Source: Gammaproteobacteria bacterium
GTDB taxonomy: Bacteria > Pseudomonadota > Gammaproteobacteria > JAJPIJ01
Direction of reading: 5' to 3'
DNA: 64,000 bases
NCBI GenBank assembly: GCA_035501935.1
Contig: DATJVC010000030.1
Coordinates: 1 to 64,000 of the forward strand
Part shown: positions 50,235 through 59,040 of the stretch, piece after piece
Numbering within the stretch: position 1 is the stretch's first letter
How the letters are laid out: each line of letters starts with the position of its first letter
Made by a program: the position numbers and the translations under genes
Notes under the pieces: model-generated
Databases searched by the model: none
What the model saw: only the letters and a program-made list of their open reading frames with translations
Told to the model about the DNA's origin: nothing

Positions 50235-51683
50235 TCAGCCGATGAGCGCCGCCGCCTGCCGGTACCAGCCGACGAGATAGGGCGGGATATACAGCCCGAG
50301 TATCAGTACGATCGCCAGGTGCACAAACACCGGAATGAGCGCCGGAGGGTGCGGCAGCCGGCGCGCGCTGGTTTCACCAAATACCATCGGTTGCACCTTG
50401 CCCAGAATCGCCGCGAACGCGACACCGAGCGCCATCAGCAAAAACGGGGTCGCCCACGGGTGTTCGTGCATCGCGGTCGTGAGTATCATGAATTCGCTGG
50501 TGAACACGCCGAAGGGCGGCATGCCGAGGATGGCGAGGCTGCCAAGCGCCAGGCCCCAGCCCACGGTGGGGCTCTGTTCGATGAGCCCCCGGATGTCCGC
50601 CATGTTCTGCGTGCCGGTCTTCTGCGCGGCATGGCCGACGGTGAAGAAGATCGCGCTCTTGGTGAGTGAATGCACCGTCATGTGCAGCAGCCCGGCAAAG
50701 GCGGCCACCGCGCCACCCATGCCGAAGGCAAAGGTCATCATGCCCATATGCTCGACCGAGGAGTAGGCGAACATGCGCTTGATATCCTTCTGCCGCGACA
50801 GAAAAAATGCCGCGACCACGACCGATAAAAGTCCGAAGCCCATCATCAAGCCGCCGGAGAAATGATGCCCGAGCGCGCCGTCGACCAGCATCTTGCTGCG
50901 CACCACCGCGTATAACGCCACGTTGAGCAGCAGGCCGGAGAGCACTGCCGAGATCGGGGTGGGACCTTCCGCGTGGGCGTCCGGCAGCCAGTTGTGCAAC
51001 GGCACCAGACCCACCTTGGTGCCGAAGCCGATCAGCAGGAATACAAAAGCGAGCGACAACACCGTCGGCTCGAGCTGCAGGCGGACCTCGTACAGGTGCG
51101 TCCACAGCAGTGACGTGCCGCCGGGGCCCAGGACCTTTTCTGCGGCGAAATAAAGCAGGATGACCCCGAAGAACGCCTGCGCGATGCCGACCGAGCACAG
51201 GATGAAATATTTCCACGCCGCCTCCAGGCTCGCCGGCGTGCGGTACAGCGACACCAGCAGCACGGTGGAGAGCGTCGCGCCCTCCATCGCCACCCATAGC
51301 ACGCCGACGTTGTTGGAGAGCAGGCACAACAGCATGGTGAAGGTGAACAGCTGGTACATGCTGTGGTAGAGCCGCAGACGGGCCGGGTTCACCCGCCCGT
51401 GATGCGCCTCGATGCGCATGTAGGGGCGGCTGAACAGGGTGGTCGTGAATCCGACAAAGGCGATCAGCGCGACCAGGAAGACGTTGAATGAATCGACGAA
51501 AAACTGCTCCTGCATCACCGTCATCGGGCCGCGGGCGATGACCCTGGCCGTGAGCTGTGCCGCGGCGGCAAAAGTGAGGAAACTCATCAGTGCGTTCAAC
51601 TCCGGCGCCCAGCGCCTGTGGCCCGCGAGAGCAAGCAGCAGACAACCGAACAGCGGGATGCCGAGGACGATCATGATTTCCAT
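50235..51683 (-). CDS. hyfF: Hyf-like proton-pumping membrane subunit HyfF (NuoN/MrpD type)
   Basis: Antiporter-like membrane protein of 482 residues from ATG 51683, one base after the hyfE stop. About 13-14 helices. The key charged residues of the proton channel are present: Glu in VAMEGATL, Lys in GFGTKVGLVPLHNWLPDAHA, and a later Lys/His axis (HSLTKSAIFF). This supports retained ion translocation. Confidence 0.88.
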   Translation of the reverse strand: MEIMIVLGIPLFGCLLLALAGHRRWAPELNALMSFLTFAAAAQLTARVIARGPMTVMQEQFFVDSFNVFLVALIAFVGFTTTLFSRPYMRIEAHHGRVNPARLRLYHSMYQLFTFTMLLCLLSNNVGVLWVAMEGATLSTVLLVSLYRTPASLEAAWKYFILCSVGIAQAFFGVILLYFAAEKVLGPGGTSLLWTHLYEVRLQLEPTVLSLAFVFLLIGFGTKVGLVPLHNWLPDAHAEGPTPISAVLSGLLLNVALYAVVRSKMLVDGALGHHFSGGLMMGFGLLSVVVAAFFLSRQKDIKRMFAYSSVEHMGMMTFAFGMGGAVAAFAGLLHMTVHSLTKSAIFFTVGHAAQKTGTQNMADIRGLIEQSPTVGWGLALGSLAILGMPPFGVFTSEFMILTTAMHEHPWATPFLLMALGVAFAAILGKVQPMVFGETSARRLPHPPALIPVFVHLAIVLILGLYIPPYLVGWYRQAAALIG

Positions 51684-51684
51684 C

Positions 51685-52347
51685 TCAATCTTCCTTGAGT
51701 TTTTCCATATGCCGGATATCGAGGCTGTCGAATTGTTCACGGATGTGAAACAGGAAGATGCCGAAAATGAACGTGCACATCAGTACATCGAGCGCCACGC
51801 CCAATTCCACCACCAGCGGCATGCCGTAGGTGGCGCTGGTGGCGGCAAAAAACAAGCCGTTCTCCATGGCCAGAAAGCCGATCACCTGCGGCACCGCCTT
51901 GCGCCGCACGATCATCATGAGAAAGGAGATCAGGATGCTGGCCATTGCAATCCCCAGGGTCGAACGCGTGAATGTGCCGGCCATTTGTGAAATCGGCGCG
52001 GCCAGGGCAAAAGCGAAGATCACCAGTCCAATGCCGATGAGCATCGTGACGGGTATGTTGATCAACGTCTCGACGTCCCAGCGCACCTGCAACTGGTCAA
52101 TCAGGTGATGCAACACCCAGGGAATCAGGATGACCTTGAGCAGCACGGTGAGCCCGGCGGAAAAGTAAAGATGGGCCTGGTCGGTCACATACGCGACAGT
52201 CGCCGTGGAGGCGGCCAGCACTGCGCCCTGCCAGGCAAACAGTTTGATCAGCGTCAAGACGCGGCGTTGCGACAACATGGCAAACGCAATCAGCAGCAGG
52301 AGTGCCGCAAGCAGGCTGACGAACTGGTTGATGAGCGAGTGGTCCAT
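51685..52347 (-). CDS. hyfE: Hyf-like membrane subunit HyfE
   Basis: Membrane protein of 220 residues with about six to seven helices. HyfE is related to NuoK; the conserved MENGLFFAA segment with its Glu in a helix is present (residues ~160-168). It touches hyfF and hyfC, so translation is coupled. No soluble domain. Confidence 0.85.
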   Translation of the reverse strand: MDHSLINQFVSLLAALLLLIAFAMLSQRRVLTLIKLFAWQGAVLAASTATVAYVTDQAHLYFSAGLTVLLKVILIPWVLHHLIDQLQVRWDVETLINIPVTMLIGIGLVIFAFALAAPISQMAGTFTRSTLGIAMASILISFLMMIVRRKAVPQVIGFLAMENGLFFAATSATYGMPLVVELGVALDVLMCTFIFGIFLFHIREQFDSLDIRHMEKLKED

Positions 52348-52348
52348 G

Positions 52349-53299
52349 TCAGGTCAGCGTGAGGAAGTGAGTCAGCATGCCAAGCACCGCGAGCAGGAAT
52401 GCGGCCGACAGGAACTCGGGCGCCAGCAACAGCCGCACTTTGGCGAACAGCGTTTCAATCAGCGCCAAACCCGCGCCGCCGATGGCGAGTTTCACCACGA
52501 GCGCGACGACCGCCAGCGGCAGCGCGGACCAGTCGCCGGCCCCGGTGATGCCCCAGGGTAGGAACAGCGCGATGCCGATGGCCATGTAGGCGAACAGCTT
52601 GATCGCCACCGCCCACTCGATCAACGCCAGATGCCGGGCCGAGTATTCAAGGATCAAGGCCTCGTGCACCATGGTGAGTTCGAGATGCGTGGTCGGATTG
52701 TCGATCGGAATGCGGGCGTTCTCGGCCAGCAACACCATGAGGAAGGCCGCGGCGGCGAAGGCGAGGCCGGGGTAGATGGCGAATTCACGGTGTCCGAGCG
52801 TGTCGACGATGGTGGTGAGCTGGGTCGAGCCGGAAATGAAGGCGGCGGTAAACAGCGTCATCAGCATGGCGGGCTCGGCGAGAAATCCGATCAGCATCTC
52901 GCGCCGCGCGCCCAGACCGCCGAACGCGGTGCCGATGTCCATCGCCGCCAGCGCCGCGAACACCCGCGCCAGGGCGAACACGCCGACCAGCGCGATGATG
53001 TCGGCCGCCGGGGCGGACGGCAGGCCGGTGGCCAGTACCGGAACGATACCCGCGGCCAGCCACATGCAACCAAACAGGATGTAAGGCGTCAGGTGAAACA
53101 GCCACGAGGCGTTGTGCGCGATCACGGCATCCTTGTGGAACAGCTTCGCCAGCGTGTAGTAAGGCAGCAGAATTGAGGGTGCCGAGCGGTTCTGCAACCA
53201 GGCACGGCACTGGTTGACCCAGCCCGTGAGCAGCGGCGCGGCGAGCACCACGAACACCGATTGCAGGATCTGGAACGCCACGCCGGCCGGGAGATTCAT
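52349..53299 (-). CDS. hyfC: Hyf-like membrane subunit HyfC (NuoH type)
   Basis: NuoH-like subunit of 316 residues, about eight helices, which forms the membrane interface with the HyfG/HyfI arm. The acidic loop AENARIPIDNPTTHLELTMV is well conserved, as is the second-loop HEALILEYS. It overlaps hyfB by 4 bases. Retention of these charged loops argues that the coupling element is functional. Confidence 0.9.
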   Translation of the reverse strand: MNLPAGVAFQILQSVFVVLAAPLLTGWVNQCRAWLQNRSAPSILLPYYTLAKLFHKDAVIAHNASWLFHLTPYILFGCMWLAAGIVPVLATGLPSAPAADIIALVGVFALARVFAALAAMDIGTAFGGLGARREMLIGFLAEPAMLMTLFTAAFISGSTQLTTIVDTLGHREFAIYPGLAFAAAAFLMVLLAENARIPIDNPTTHLELTMVHEALILEYSARHLALIEWAVAIKLFAYMAIGIALFLPWGITGAGDWSALPLAVVALVVKLAIGGAGLALIETLFAKVRLLLAPEFLSAAFLLAVLGMLTHFLTLT

Positions 53300-55317
53300 C
53301 GCACGAACACCAGCAAGGTGATAAGGGTGAGGAAGCTGTAAAGCAGATAAATGCTGATCCTGCCCTGCTGCAACAACGCGATCTTCGACGACATGAATTC
53401 GACCCCCCGCGCCACCGGCAAATACAGCCAGTGCCAGTGACGATCCTCGATCTTGAGCGAGAACCGGGGCGAGGCATCATCCGGGGCGGGCAGGTGGGGA
53501 TGCATGAGGTAAAGCGGGCCGAAGACATGGCGGATCGGCTGGCCGAAGGCGTCGGCGGTGTCCTGCATGCGCGGCGTCTGCGCCGGAAAGCCGCAGTCCC
53601 AGGGATCGGCGCGGCGTATGCGGCCGTGGTAGAAGCGGCGCACCAGCAAAAACGTCAACAGCGTCACGGTGACGATCACAACGAGAAAAATGACGGGCGA
53701 ATAACTGGCCTGCTCCGGCGCGGTGGGCACCAGCCATAGCCAGCTCGATTCCAGGGCGGCGTCGGACAATCCCTGTCGCGTCAGCGAGACACCGACGCGG
53801 TTCAACATCAGCAGGAACGAGGTCGGGAACAGACCAAGCACAAAACAGCCGGCGGCAAGCCAGGCCATGCCGGTACGCTCCCAGCCGCCCGCGTCATGGC
53901 CGCCGCCGGGCGCATGGACTGCGCGTCCGGCCTCGCGCGGCTGGCCGAGGAAGGCGACGCCGAATACTTTCACGAAGCACATCGCAGTGAGTGCGCCGGC
54001 AAGGGCCAGCGCCGCCGCGAACAGCGGCAGCAGGCTGCGCACACTGCCGTTTTGCAGGATCGGCGCCTGCAACGCCGTCTGAAAGGTGAGCCATTCCGAC
54101 ACGAAGCCGTTGAGCGGCGGCAGCGCGGAAATGGCCAGCGCCCCGACGAGAAAATAGAACGCCGTCCTCGGCATGCTGCGAATCAATCCACCCATGGTGT
54201 TCAAATTGCGCAGCCCTGTGGAATGCAGAATCGAGCCCGCACCGAGGAACAGGAGCCCCTTGAACACCGCGTGGTTGAGCGTGTGATAAAGCGCCGCGAT
54301 CAAACCGAGCACGCCGGCCGCGGGATGACCGAAGCCGATGAATACCATCGACATGCCGAGCCCCAGCAGGATGATGCCGATGTTCTCCACCGAATGGTAG
54401 GCAAGCAGCCGCTTCAGATCGTGCTGCATCAGCGCATAGAGCACGCCGAACAGCGTCGTGCCGGCGCCGATCACGAGCACCACCATTCCCCATTCCCAGC
54501 GCACGCCGCCGATGAGATCGTAGATGACGCGCACCATTCCATAGATCGCGGTCTTGATCATGATGCCACTCATCAACGCCGAGACCGGCGACGGCGCGGC
54601 CGGATGCGCCTCGGGCAGCCAGGCGTGCAGGGGGATAATCCCGGCCTTGGCGCCAAAACCGAAAAACGCCAGCAGGAACGCAATACTCGCCCACGATGGC
54701 GAGAGGTTGGCGGCGCGCAGCGCCCCAAACGTGTAGTCGCCGTGACCGCCGTTCATCACGCCGAAGCAGAGCAGGATTGCGATCGCGCCCAGATGCGCGA
54801 TGAGCAGGTATAGAAATCCCGCGCTGCGGTTCGCGGGCAGCTTATGGTCGGTGATGACGAGAAAATACGAGGACAGCGCCATCGTCTCCCACGCCACCAT
54901 GAACAGGTAGGCATCGTCGGCCAGCATGACGCAGGCCATGCTGGCGAGGAAGACATGATATTGCAGGCAAATAAGCGCGAGCCGGCCAGCAGCCTCCCCG
55001 CGAAAATAGCCCGCGGCATATACGGAAATGCCCGACGAAACCGCGCCAAGCAGCATCAGGAAAAACCCCGCCAGGGGGTCCAGCCGCAGATGGAAGGGAA
55101 GATCTGGCAGACCCAGGGGTAGGGTCATGGTCTGCGGCGGCAGCCATATGGCCTGCAGGCCGAAAACGGCGAGCGCAACGCCCGCCAGCGCGCCCACAGG
55201 GAACAAAAACCGCGTCATGCCACGCAGGCGATGGGGGATCACCAAACCCAGCAATCCCGCTGCGAGCCAGTGCAGAACTGCACCGATCACGAGGGTGATC
55301 AATGGAGCAGACGTCAT
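53296..55317 (-). CDS. hyfB: Hyf-like antiporter subunit HyfB (NuoL type)
   Basis: NuoL/MrpA-like membrane protein of 673 residues, about 16 helices with a long C-terminal stretch. Proton-channel residues: Glu in VAWETMALSSYF, Lys in GFGAKAGIIPLHAWLPEAHP, and HTLNHAVFKG with a Lys. First gene of the hyf-like string, 67 bases after hinT. Only two antiporter-like subunits (HyfB, HyfF) exist here; the third (HyfD) of true hydrogenase-4 is missing. Confidence 0.9.
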   Translation of the reverse strand: MTSAPLITLVIGAVLHWLAAGLLGLVIPHRLRGMTRFLFPVGALAGVALAVFGLQAIWLPPQTMTLPLGLPDLPFHLRLDPLAGFFLMLLGAVSSGISVYAAGYFRGEAAGRLALICLQYHVFLASMACVMLADDAYLFMVAWETMALSSYFLVITDHKLPANRSAGFLYLLIAHLGAIAILLCFGVMNGGHGDYTFGALRAANLSPSWASIAFLLAFFGFGAKAGIIPLHAWLPEAHPAAPSPVSALMSGIMIKTAIYGMVRVIYDLIGGVRWEWGMVVLVIGAGTTLFGVLYALMQHDLKRLLAYHSVENIGIILLGLGMSMVFIGFGHPAAGVLGLIAALYHTLNHAVFKGLLFLGAGSILHSTGLRNLNTMGGLIRSMPRTAFYFLVGALAISALPPLNGFVSEWLTFQTALQAPILQNGSVRSLLPLFAAALALAGALTAMCFVKVFGVAFLGQPREAGRAVHAPGGGHDAGGWERTGMAWLAAGCFVLGLFPTSFLLMLNRVGVSLTRQGLSDAALESSWLWLVPTAPEQASYSPVIFLVVIVTVTLLTFLLVRRFYHGRIRRADPWDCGFPAQTPRMQDTADAFGQPIRHVFGPLYLMHPHLPAPDDASPRFSLKIEDRHWHWLYLPVARGVEFMSSKIALLQQGRISIYLLYSFLTLITLLVFVR

Positions 55318-55384
55318 GATTTTTTACTATGAATTTGAAATATTCGGTGAGTCTGGCATTGCCATACGCCAATATGACATACCT

Positions 55385-55726
55385 TCAACCCGGCGGCCAA
55401 GTAAACGGGCGGCCGCCGAGGAGGTGGATATGCAGATGAAACACCGTCTGGCCCGCGCCCTCGCCGTTGTTCACCACCAGCCGGTAGGCATCCTCGTAAC
55501 CCTGATCCTTCGCGATTTGGGCAGCCTTCAGCAGCATGTGCCCCAGCACCGCTTGATCCGCAGCGGTTGCATCCGCCAGCTTGGCTATGGGCTTTTTCGG
55601 AATGATGAGCACGTGCATAGGCGCGCGCGGTGCGACATCATGAAACGCCAGACACAAATCATCTTCGTGGACGATTTTTGCCGGAATTTCCTTGTCGATG
55701 ATTTTTGCGAATATCGTCTTGGACAT
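55385..55726 (-). CDS. hinT: HIT family purine nucleoside phosphoramidase (HinT)
   Basis: Histidine-triad nucleotide-binding protein of 113 residues; hydrolyses AMP linked to amines and similar groups. The triad HLHIHLLGG places His97, His99 and the nucleophile zone at His101; the N-terminal TIFAKIIDKEIPA is typical. Some HIT proteins also act on adenylyl sulfate, which is of interest because sat lies 10 bases upstream. Cytosolic. Confidence 0.92.
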   Translation of the reverse strand: MSKTIFAKIIDKEIPAKIVHEDDLCLAFHDVAPRAPMHVLIIPKKPIAKLADATAADQAVLGHMLLKAAQIAKDQGYEDAYRLVVNNGEGAGQTVFHLHIHLLGGRPFTWPPG

Positions 55727-55736
55727 ATTACCTCCC

Positions 55737-56936
55737 TCACCCTGCCGCCGCAGCCTCGGATTGATAGTATTTCATCAGTATGGCGGCCACCTCCGGGCGC
55801 GCAAACTCGGTGGGCAGCGGCTGACCGGCGGCCAGCATCTCCCTCACCCTGGTGCCCGACAGATCGACGAAGTCTTCCGGCGTGTGCCCCGGCGCGTCGC
55901 GCTTCATGACCACACGGCCGAGTTTTTTTGAATAGGCCGTATTGTCGGCGCCGAAGATTTTAATTTTCAGCGCATCCTTCGGCACCTCCTTTTCGAAAAT
56001 GGCCTGTGCGTCGAACGGGCCGTAGTAGCTGCCGACGCCGGCGTGATCGCGGCCGACGATGAGGTGCGTGCAGCCGGCGTTCTGGCGGAACACGGCGTGC
56101 AACACCGCCTCGCGCGGCCCGGCGTAAAGCATGTCGAATCCGTAGCCGGTTACCATCACCGAATTCGGCGGGAAATAGAGTTCGACCATCTTGCGGATGG
56201 CGGCGTTGCGCACCGGCGCGGGGATGTCGCCGCTCTTCAGCTTGCCGAGCAGCATGTGAATGAGGATGCCGTCCGCATGCACCGCCTCCTTGGCCATCTT
56301 GCACAACTCTTCATGCGCGCGGTGCATGGGATTGCGGGTCTGGAACGCCACCACCGTCTGCCAGCCGCGCTGCTTGATTTCATCGCGGATCTGCACGGCG
56401 GTGCGGAAGGTATCCGGGAAATCCTGTTCGAAATAGCTGTAGTTCAACACCTGGACGGGGCCGGAGACAAGATATCTGCCCAGACTGAGGAAAGTGGCGA
56501 CGCCGGGATGTTTCGGATCGAGGGTGCGGAAAACGTTCTCCGCGACCTGCTTCATCTGCGCTTCACTGACTTCTTCAATGGCGTCCACTTTCTGCACCGC
56601 CAGCACGGGGTTGCCGGGCATGTTCGGATCGCGCAGAGCGATGCGTGCCTTGCCCCGGATGGCGGCGATATCGCCGGTCAGATTGACGATGGGCACCGGC
56701 CAGAACAATCCGGCCGTGGTGCGCATGTGCCTGGCGACGCTCAGCATGTCGGCCAGATTCATATATCCGGTCAGCGGATTGAAGTAACCGGCGCCCAGCA
56801 TGACGGCGTTGGCAGCAGCGGCGGAATTGAGCAGCAGCGAGGGCAGGCCCTCCGCCTCCCTCGTCAGTGCCGTGCGAGCAGCCGGGTCCGCGACAAACAG
56901 TGGGTTCAGGGTTGCCGAGCCATGCGGGGTAATCAT
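55737..56936 (-). CDS. sat: ATP sulfurylase (sulfate adenylyltransferase, homo-oligomeric type)
   Basis: Interconverts ATP + sulfate and APS + pyrophosphate. It has 399 residues, the single-polypeptide bacterial Sat rather than the CysDN pair. Motifs: QTRNPMHRAHEE, GRDHAGVGSYYG, and the P-loop-less catalytic region near GTRVREML. In sulfur oxidisers this enzyme works backwards, making ATP from APS. Strong ribosome site AAGGAGAAAC precedes ATG 56936. hinT and hyf follow in the same direction. Confidence 0.95.
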   Translation of the reverse strand: MITPHGSATLNPLFVADPAARTALTREAEGLPSLLLNSAAAANAVMLGAGYFNPLTGYMNLADMLSVARHMRTTAGLFWPVPIVNLTGDIAAIRGKARIALRDPNMPGNPVLAVQKVDAIEEVSEAQMKQVAENVFRTLDPKHPGVATFLSLGRYLVSGPVQVLNYSYFEQDFPDTFRTAVQIRDEIKQRGWQTVVAFQTRNPMHRAHEELCKMAKEAVHADGILIHMLLGKLKSGDIPAPVRNAAIRKMVELYFPPNSVMVTGYGFDMLYAGPREAVLHAVFRQNAGCTHLIVGRDHAGVGSYYGPFDAQAIFEKEVPKDALKIKIFGADNTAYSKKLGRVVMKRDAPGHTPEDFVDLSGTRVREMLAAGQPLPTEFARPEVAAILMKYYQSEAAAAG

Positions 56937-57004
56937 TCAGTTTCTCCTTGTATCAAGCATCATGAAAGGCGCGTAACAATAACGGTCCCAAACCGGAAAA
57001 CCAA

Positions 57005-57580
57005 CTACTGAGGCGGTGGTCGGCGGGGGTGAAAATGCGCCTCACCGCCGATGCGCACGATATCGCCCGTATGCAGACGGTAGCCCCCCGCGCGGCGATC
57101 TTCATAGTAAAACTTCAAGGTGTGCAGAATGGTGGGGAATGCGATCCGATCCCAGGGAATGTCCACCTCGTCACAGAGTTTGACCTCGAGGCTTTCATGC
57201 GTGGGTGTGTAATCCTCGGCCAGCAACCGGGCGCGGAACATCATGTAAACCTGGTTGGCGTGCGGCAGGCTCAACATGGTGTACAACTCCAGCGCATCAA
57301 CGCGCGCATTGGCTTCCTCCAGGGTTTCGCGCGCCGCCGCTTCAGGCACTGTTTCGTCGTTCTCCATGAAACCCGCCGGCAGCGTCCACAGCCCATAACG
57401 CGGTTCGATGGCCCGTTTGCACAGCAGGATCCGCCCGTCCCATTCCGCGATGCAGCCGGCGACGATTTTGGGGTTCTGGTAATGCACCGCTCCGCACTGC
57501 GTGCAGACATGCCGCGCGCGATTGTCTCCCTGCGGGATGCTGCGCTGGATTGGACTGCCGCATTCGCTGCAAAACTTCAT
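57005..57580 (-). CDS. Zinc-ribbon Nudix hydrolase
   Basis: Protein of 191 residues. An N-terminal zinc ribbon (CSECGSP...CTQCGAV) is followed by a Nudix domain with GFMENDE...RETLEEANA (Nudix box; Asn replaces the usual final Gly). Related to the NudC/YjhB-like NADH or ADP-ribose pyrophosphatases; exact substrate unknown. It is transcribed toward sat, 68 bases away, and divergent from hemH. Confidence 0.88.
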   Translation of the reverse strand: MKFCSECGSPIQRSIPQGDNRARHVCTQCGAVHYQNPKIVAGCIAEWDGRILLCKRAIEPRYGLWTLPAGFMENDETVPEAAARETLEEANARVDALELYTMLSLPHANQVYMMFRARLLAEDYTPTHESLEVKLCDEVDIPWDRIAFPTILHTLKFYYEDRRAGGYRLHTGDIVRIGGEAHFHPRRPPPQ

Positions 57581-57662
57581 GCCATAAACCCAATGAGCTT
57601 CATGTCAATTATGCCACACCCGAATGGCCGGACCGTTTATACTGCATAGGCTTCCCGGATTG

Positions 57663-58790
57663 ATGCGCATGGCCGCCGCAACCATTACGAATCACCCCGC
57701 CGACACGCAAGCAACTGCGGGCATACTGCTGACCAACCTCGGCACGCCTGAGGCGCCAACACCGGCGGCAGTGCGACACTATCTCGCGGAATTTCTTTCC
57801 GACCCGCGCGTGATCGACAAACCGCGCTGGCTGTGGCTGCCGATTTTGTACGGCCTCATCCTGAACATACGACCACAACGCTCCGCACACGCCTACCAGC
57901 AAATCTGGATGCCGCAGGGCTCACCACTGCTTGTTATCAGTCGCCAGCAAACACAAGCACTGCAAGAAGCTATCAAGCAGAAATTTCACGCGCCAATCCA
58001 GGTCGCGCTCGGCATGCGCTATGGCCGGCCCTCGCTGAAAAGTGCGCTGGAAACGCTGCGCCAGTCCGGCCTGCGCCGGTTGCTGATCCTGCCGCTCTAT
58101 CCGCAATACTCGGCCACCACCACCGCCTCCACTTTCGACGCCGTCGCGCGAGTGCTGCACAACTGGCGCTGGCTGCCGGAACTCCGCACCGTCAACGGCT
58201 ATCACGATGACCCGCGTTACATCGCCGCGCTGGCGGCTTCGGCGCGGCGGCACTGGGAACAGCATGGCCGTGGTCAGAAATTAGTCATGTCCTTCCACGG
58301 ACTGCCGGAGCGGTATCTGCGACAGGGCGATCCATATCACTGCTTCTGCCACAAGACCGCGCGCCTGCTGGCGGAAAATCTGCAACTCGCCAATGACGGG
58401 TGGTGCATTGCCTTCCAGTCGCGCGTCGGCTTTGAGCGCTGGCTGCGGCCCTATACCGACAAAATCCTGGTTCAACTCGCGAAACAAGGCGTGCAGCGTG
58501 TTGATCTGATCTGCCCCGGCTTCTCCGTGGATTGCCTGGAGACGCTGGAGGAAAACAACATCCGCAACCGCGAATTTTTCCTAAAGGCAGGGGGGAAAGA
58601 ATTCAACTACATCCCATGCCTCAATGATCATGCCGATCACATACGGATGATGACGGGATTGATTGAACAGCACACACACGGGTGGCCGGAATTTTCCACC
58701 GACTGGGATAAACAACAGCAGGCGGAAGAGCGCAAACTCACCAACGAGCGCGCGCAGGCGCAAATAAACAAAACGTCACTTCGTGGCTGA
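57663..58790 (+). CDS. hemH: Ferrochelatase
   Basis: Inserts Fe2+ into protoporphyrin IX, the last step of heme synthesis; membrane-associated. ATG 57663 gives 375 residues; ATG 57624 would add 13. The LLTNLGTPEAPT opening, MSFHGLPERY with the catalytic His, and the C-terminal VDCLETLEEN are diagnostic. The C-terminal tail after about residue 345 is longer and charged. The window also holds hemB, but they are not in one operon. Confidence 0.95.
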   Translation: MRMAAATITNHPADTQATAGILLTNLGTPEAPTPAAVRHYLAEFLSDPRVIDKPRWLWLPILYGLILNIRPQRSAHAYQQIWMPQGSPLLVISRQQTQALQEAIKQKFHAPIQVALGMRYGRPSLKSALETLRQSGLRRLLILPLYPQYSATTTASTFDAVARVLHNWRWLPELRTVNGYHDDPRYIAALAASARRHWEQHGRGQKLVMSFHGLPERYLRQGDPYHCFCHKTARLLAENLQLANDGWCIAFQSRVGFERWLRPYTDKILVQLAKQGVQRVDLICPGFSVDCLETLEENNIRNREFFLKAGGKEFNYIPCLNDHADHIRMMTGLIEQHTHGWPEFSTDWDKQQQAEERKLTNERAQAQINKTSLRG

Positions 58791-58810
58791 AGAATCAGTC
58801 CAGGAACCGC

Positions 58811-59023
58811 TTAACGACCGACGAGGACGAAATCGGCGCCGCAGTAGGGGCATTTGGCCTGGCCGGTCTCTTCGATGGGCAGGAACACGCGCGGATGTGA
58901 GTTCCACAGGCTCATGCCTGGCATGGGGCAGTGCAGCGGCAGATCATCCGCCGTCACTTCGTAGCGGTTTTGCGCGTTGGGCGTGATCAGGTCGGCAGTG
59001 TCTGAAGATTTTCCCGGATTCAT
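58811..59023 (-). CDS. Zinc-finger (zf-CHCC) small protein
   Basis: Protein of 70 residues from ATG 59023. Zinc ligands Cys32, His43, Cys58 and Cys61 fit the CHCC domain found in the mitochondrial complex I subunit NDUFS6 and in bacterial proteins. It starts 17 bases after ilvE stop, which argues against the earlier ATG at 59062 lying inside ilvE. Role in bacteria not established. Confidence 0.85.
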   Translation of the reverse strand: MNPGKSSDTADLITPNAQNRYEVTADDLPLHCPMPGMSLWNSHPRVFLPIEETGQAKCPYCGADFVLVGR

Positions 59024-59040
59024 GGCGGCTTCCCTCAGGG

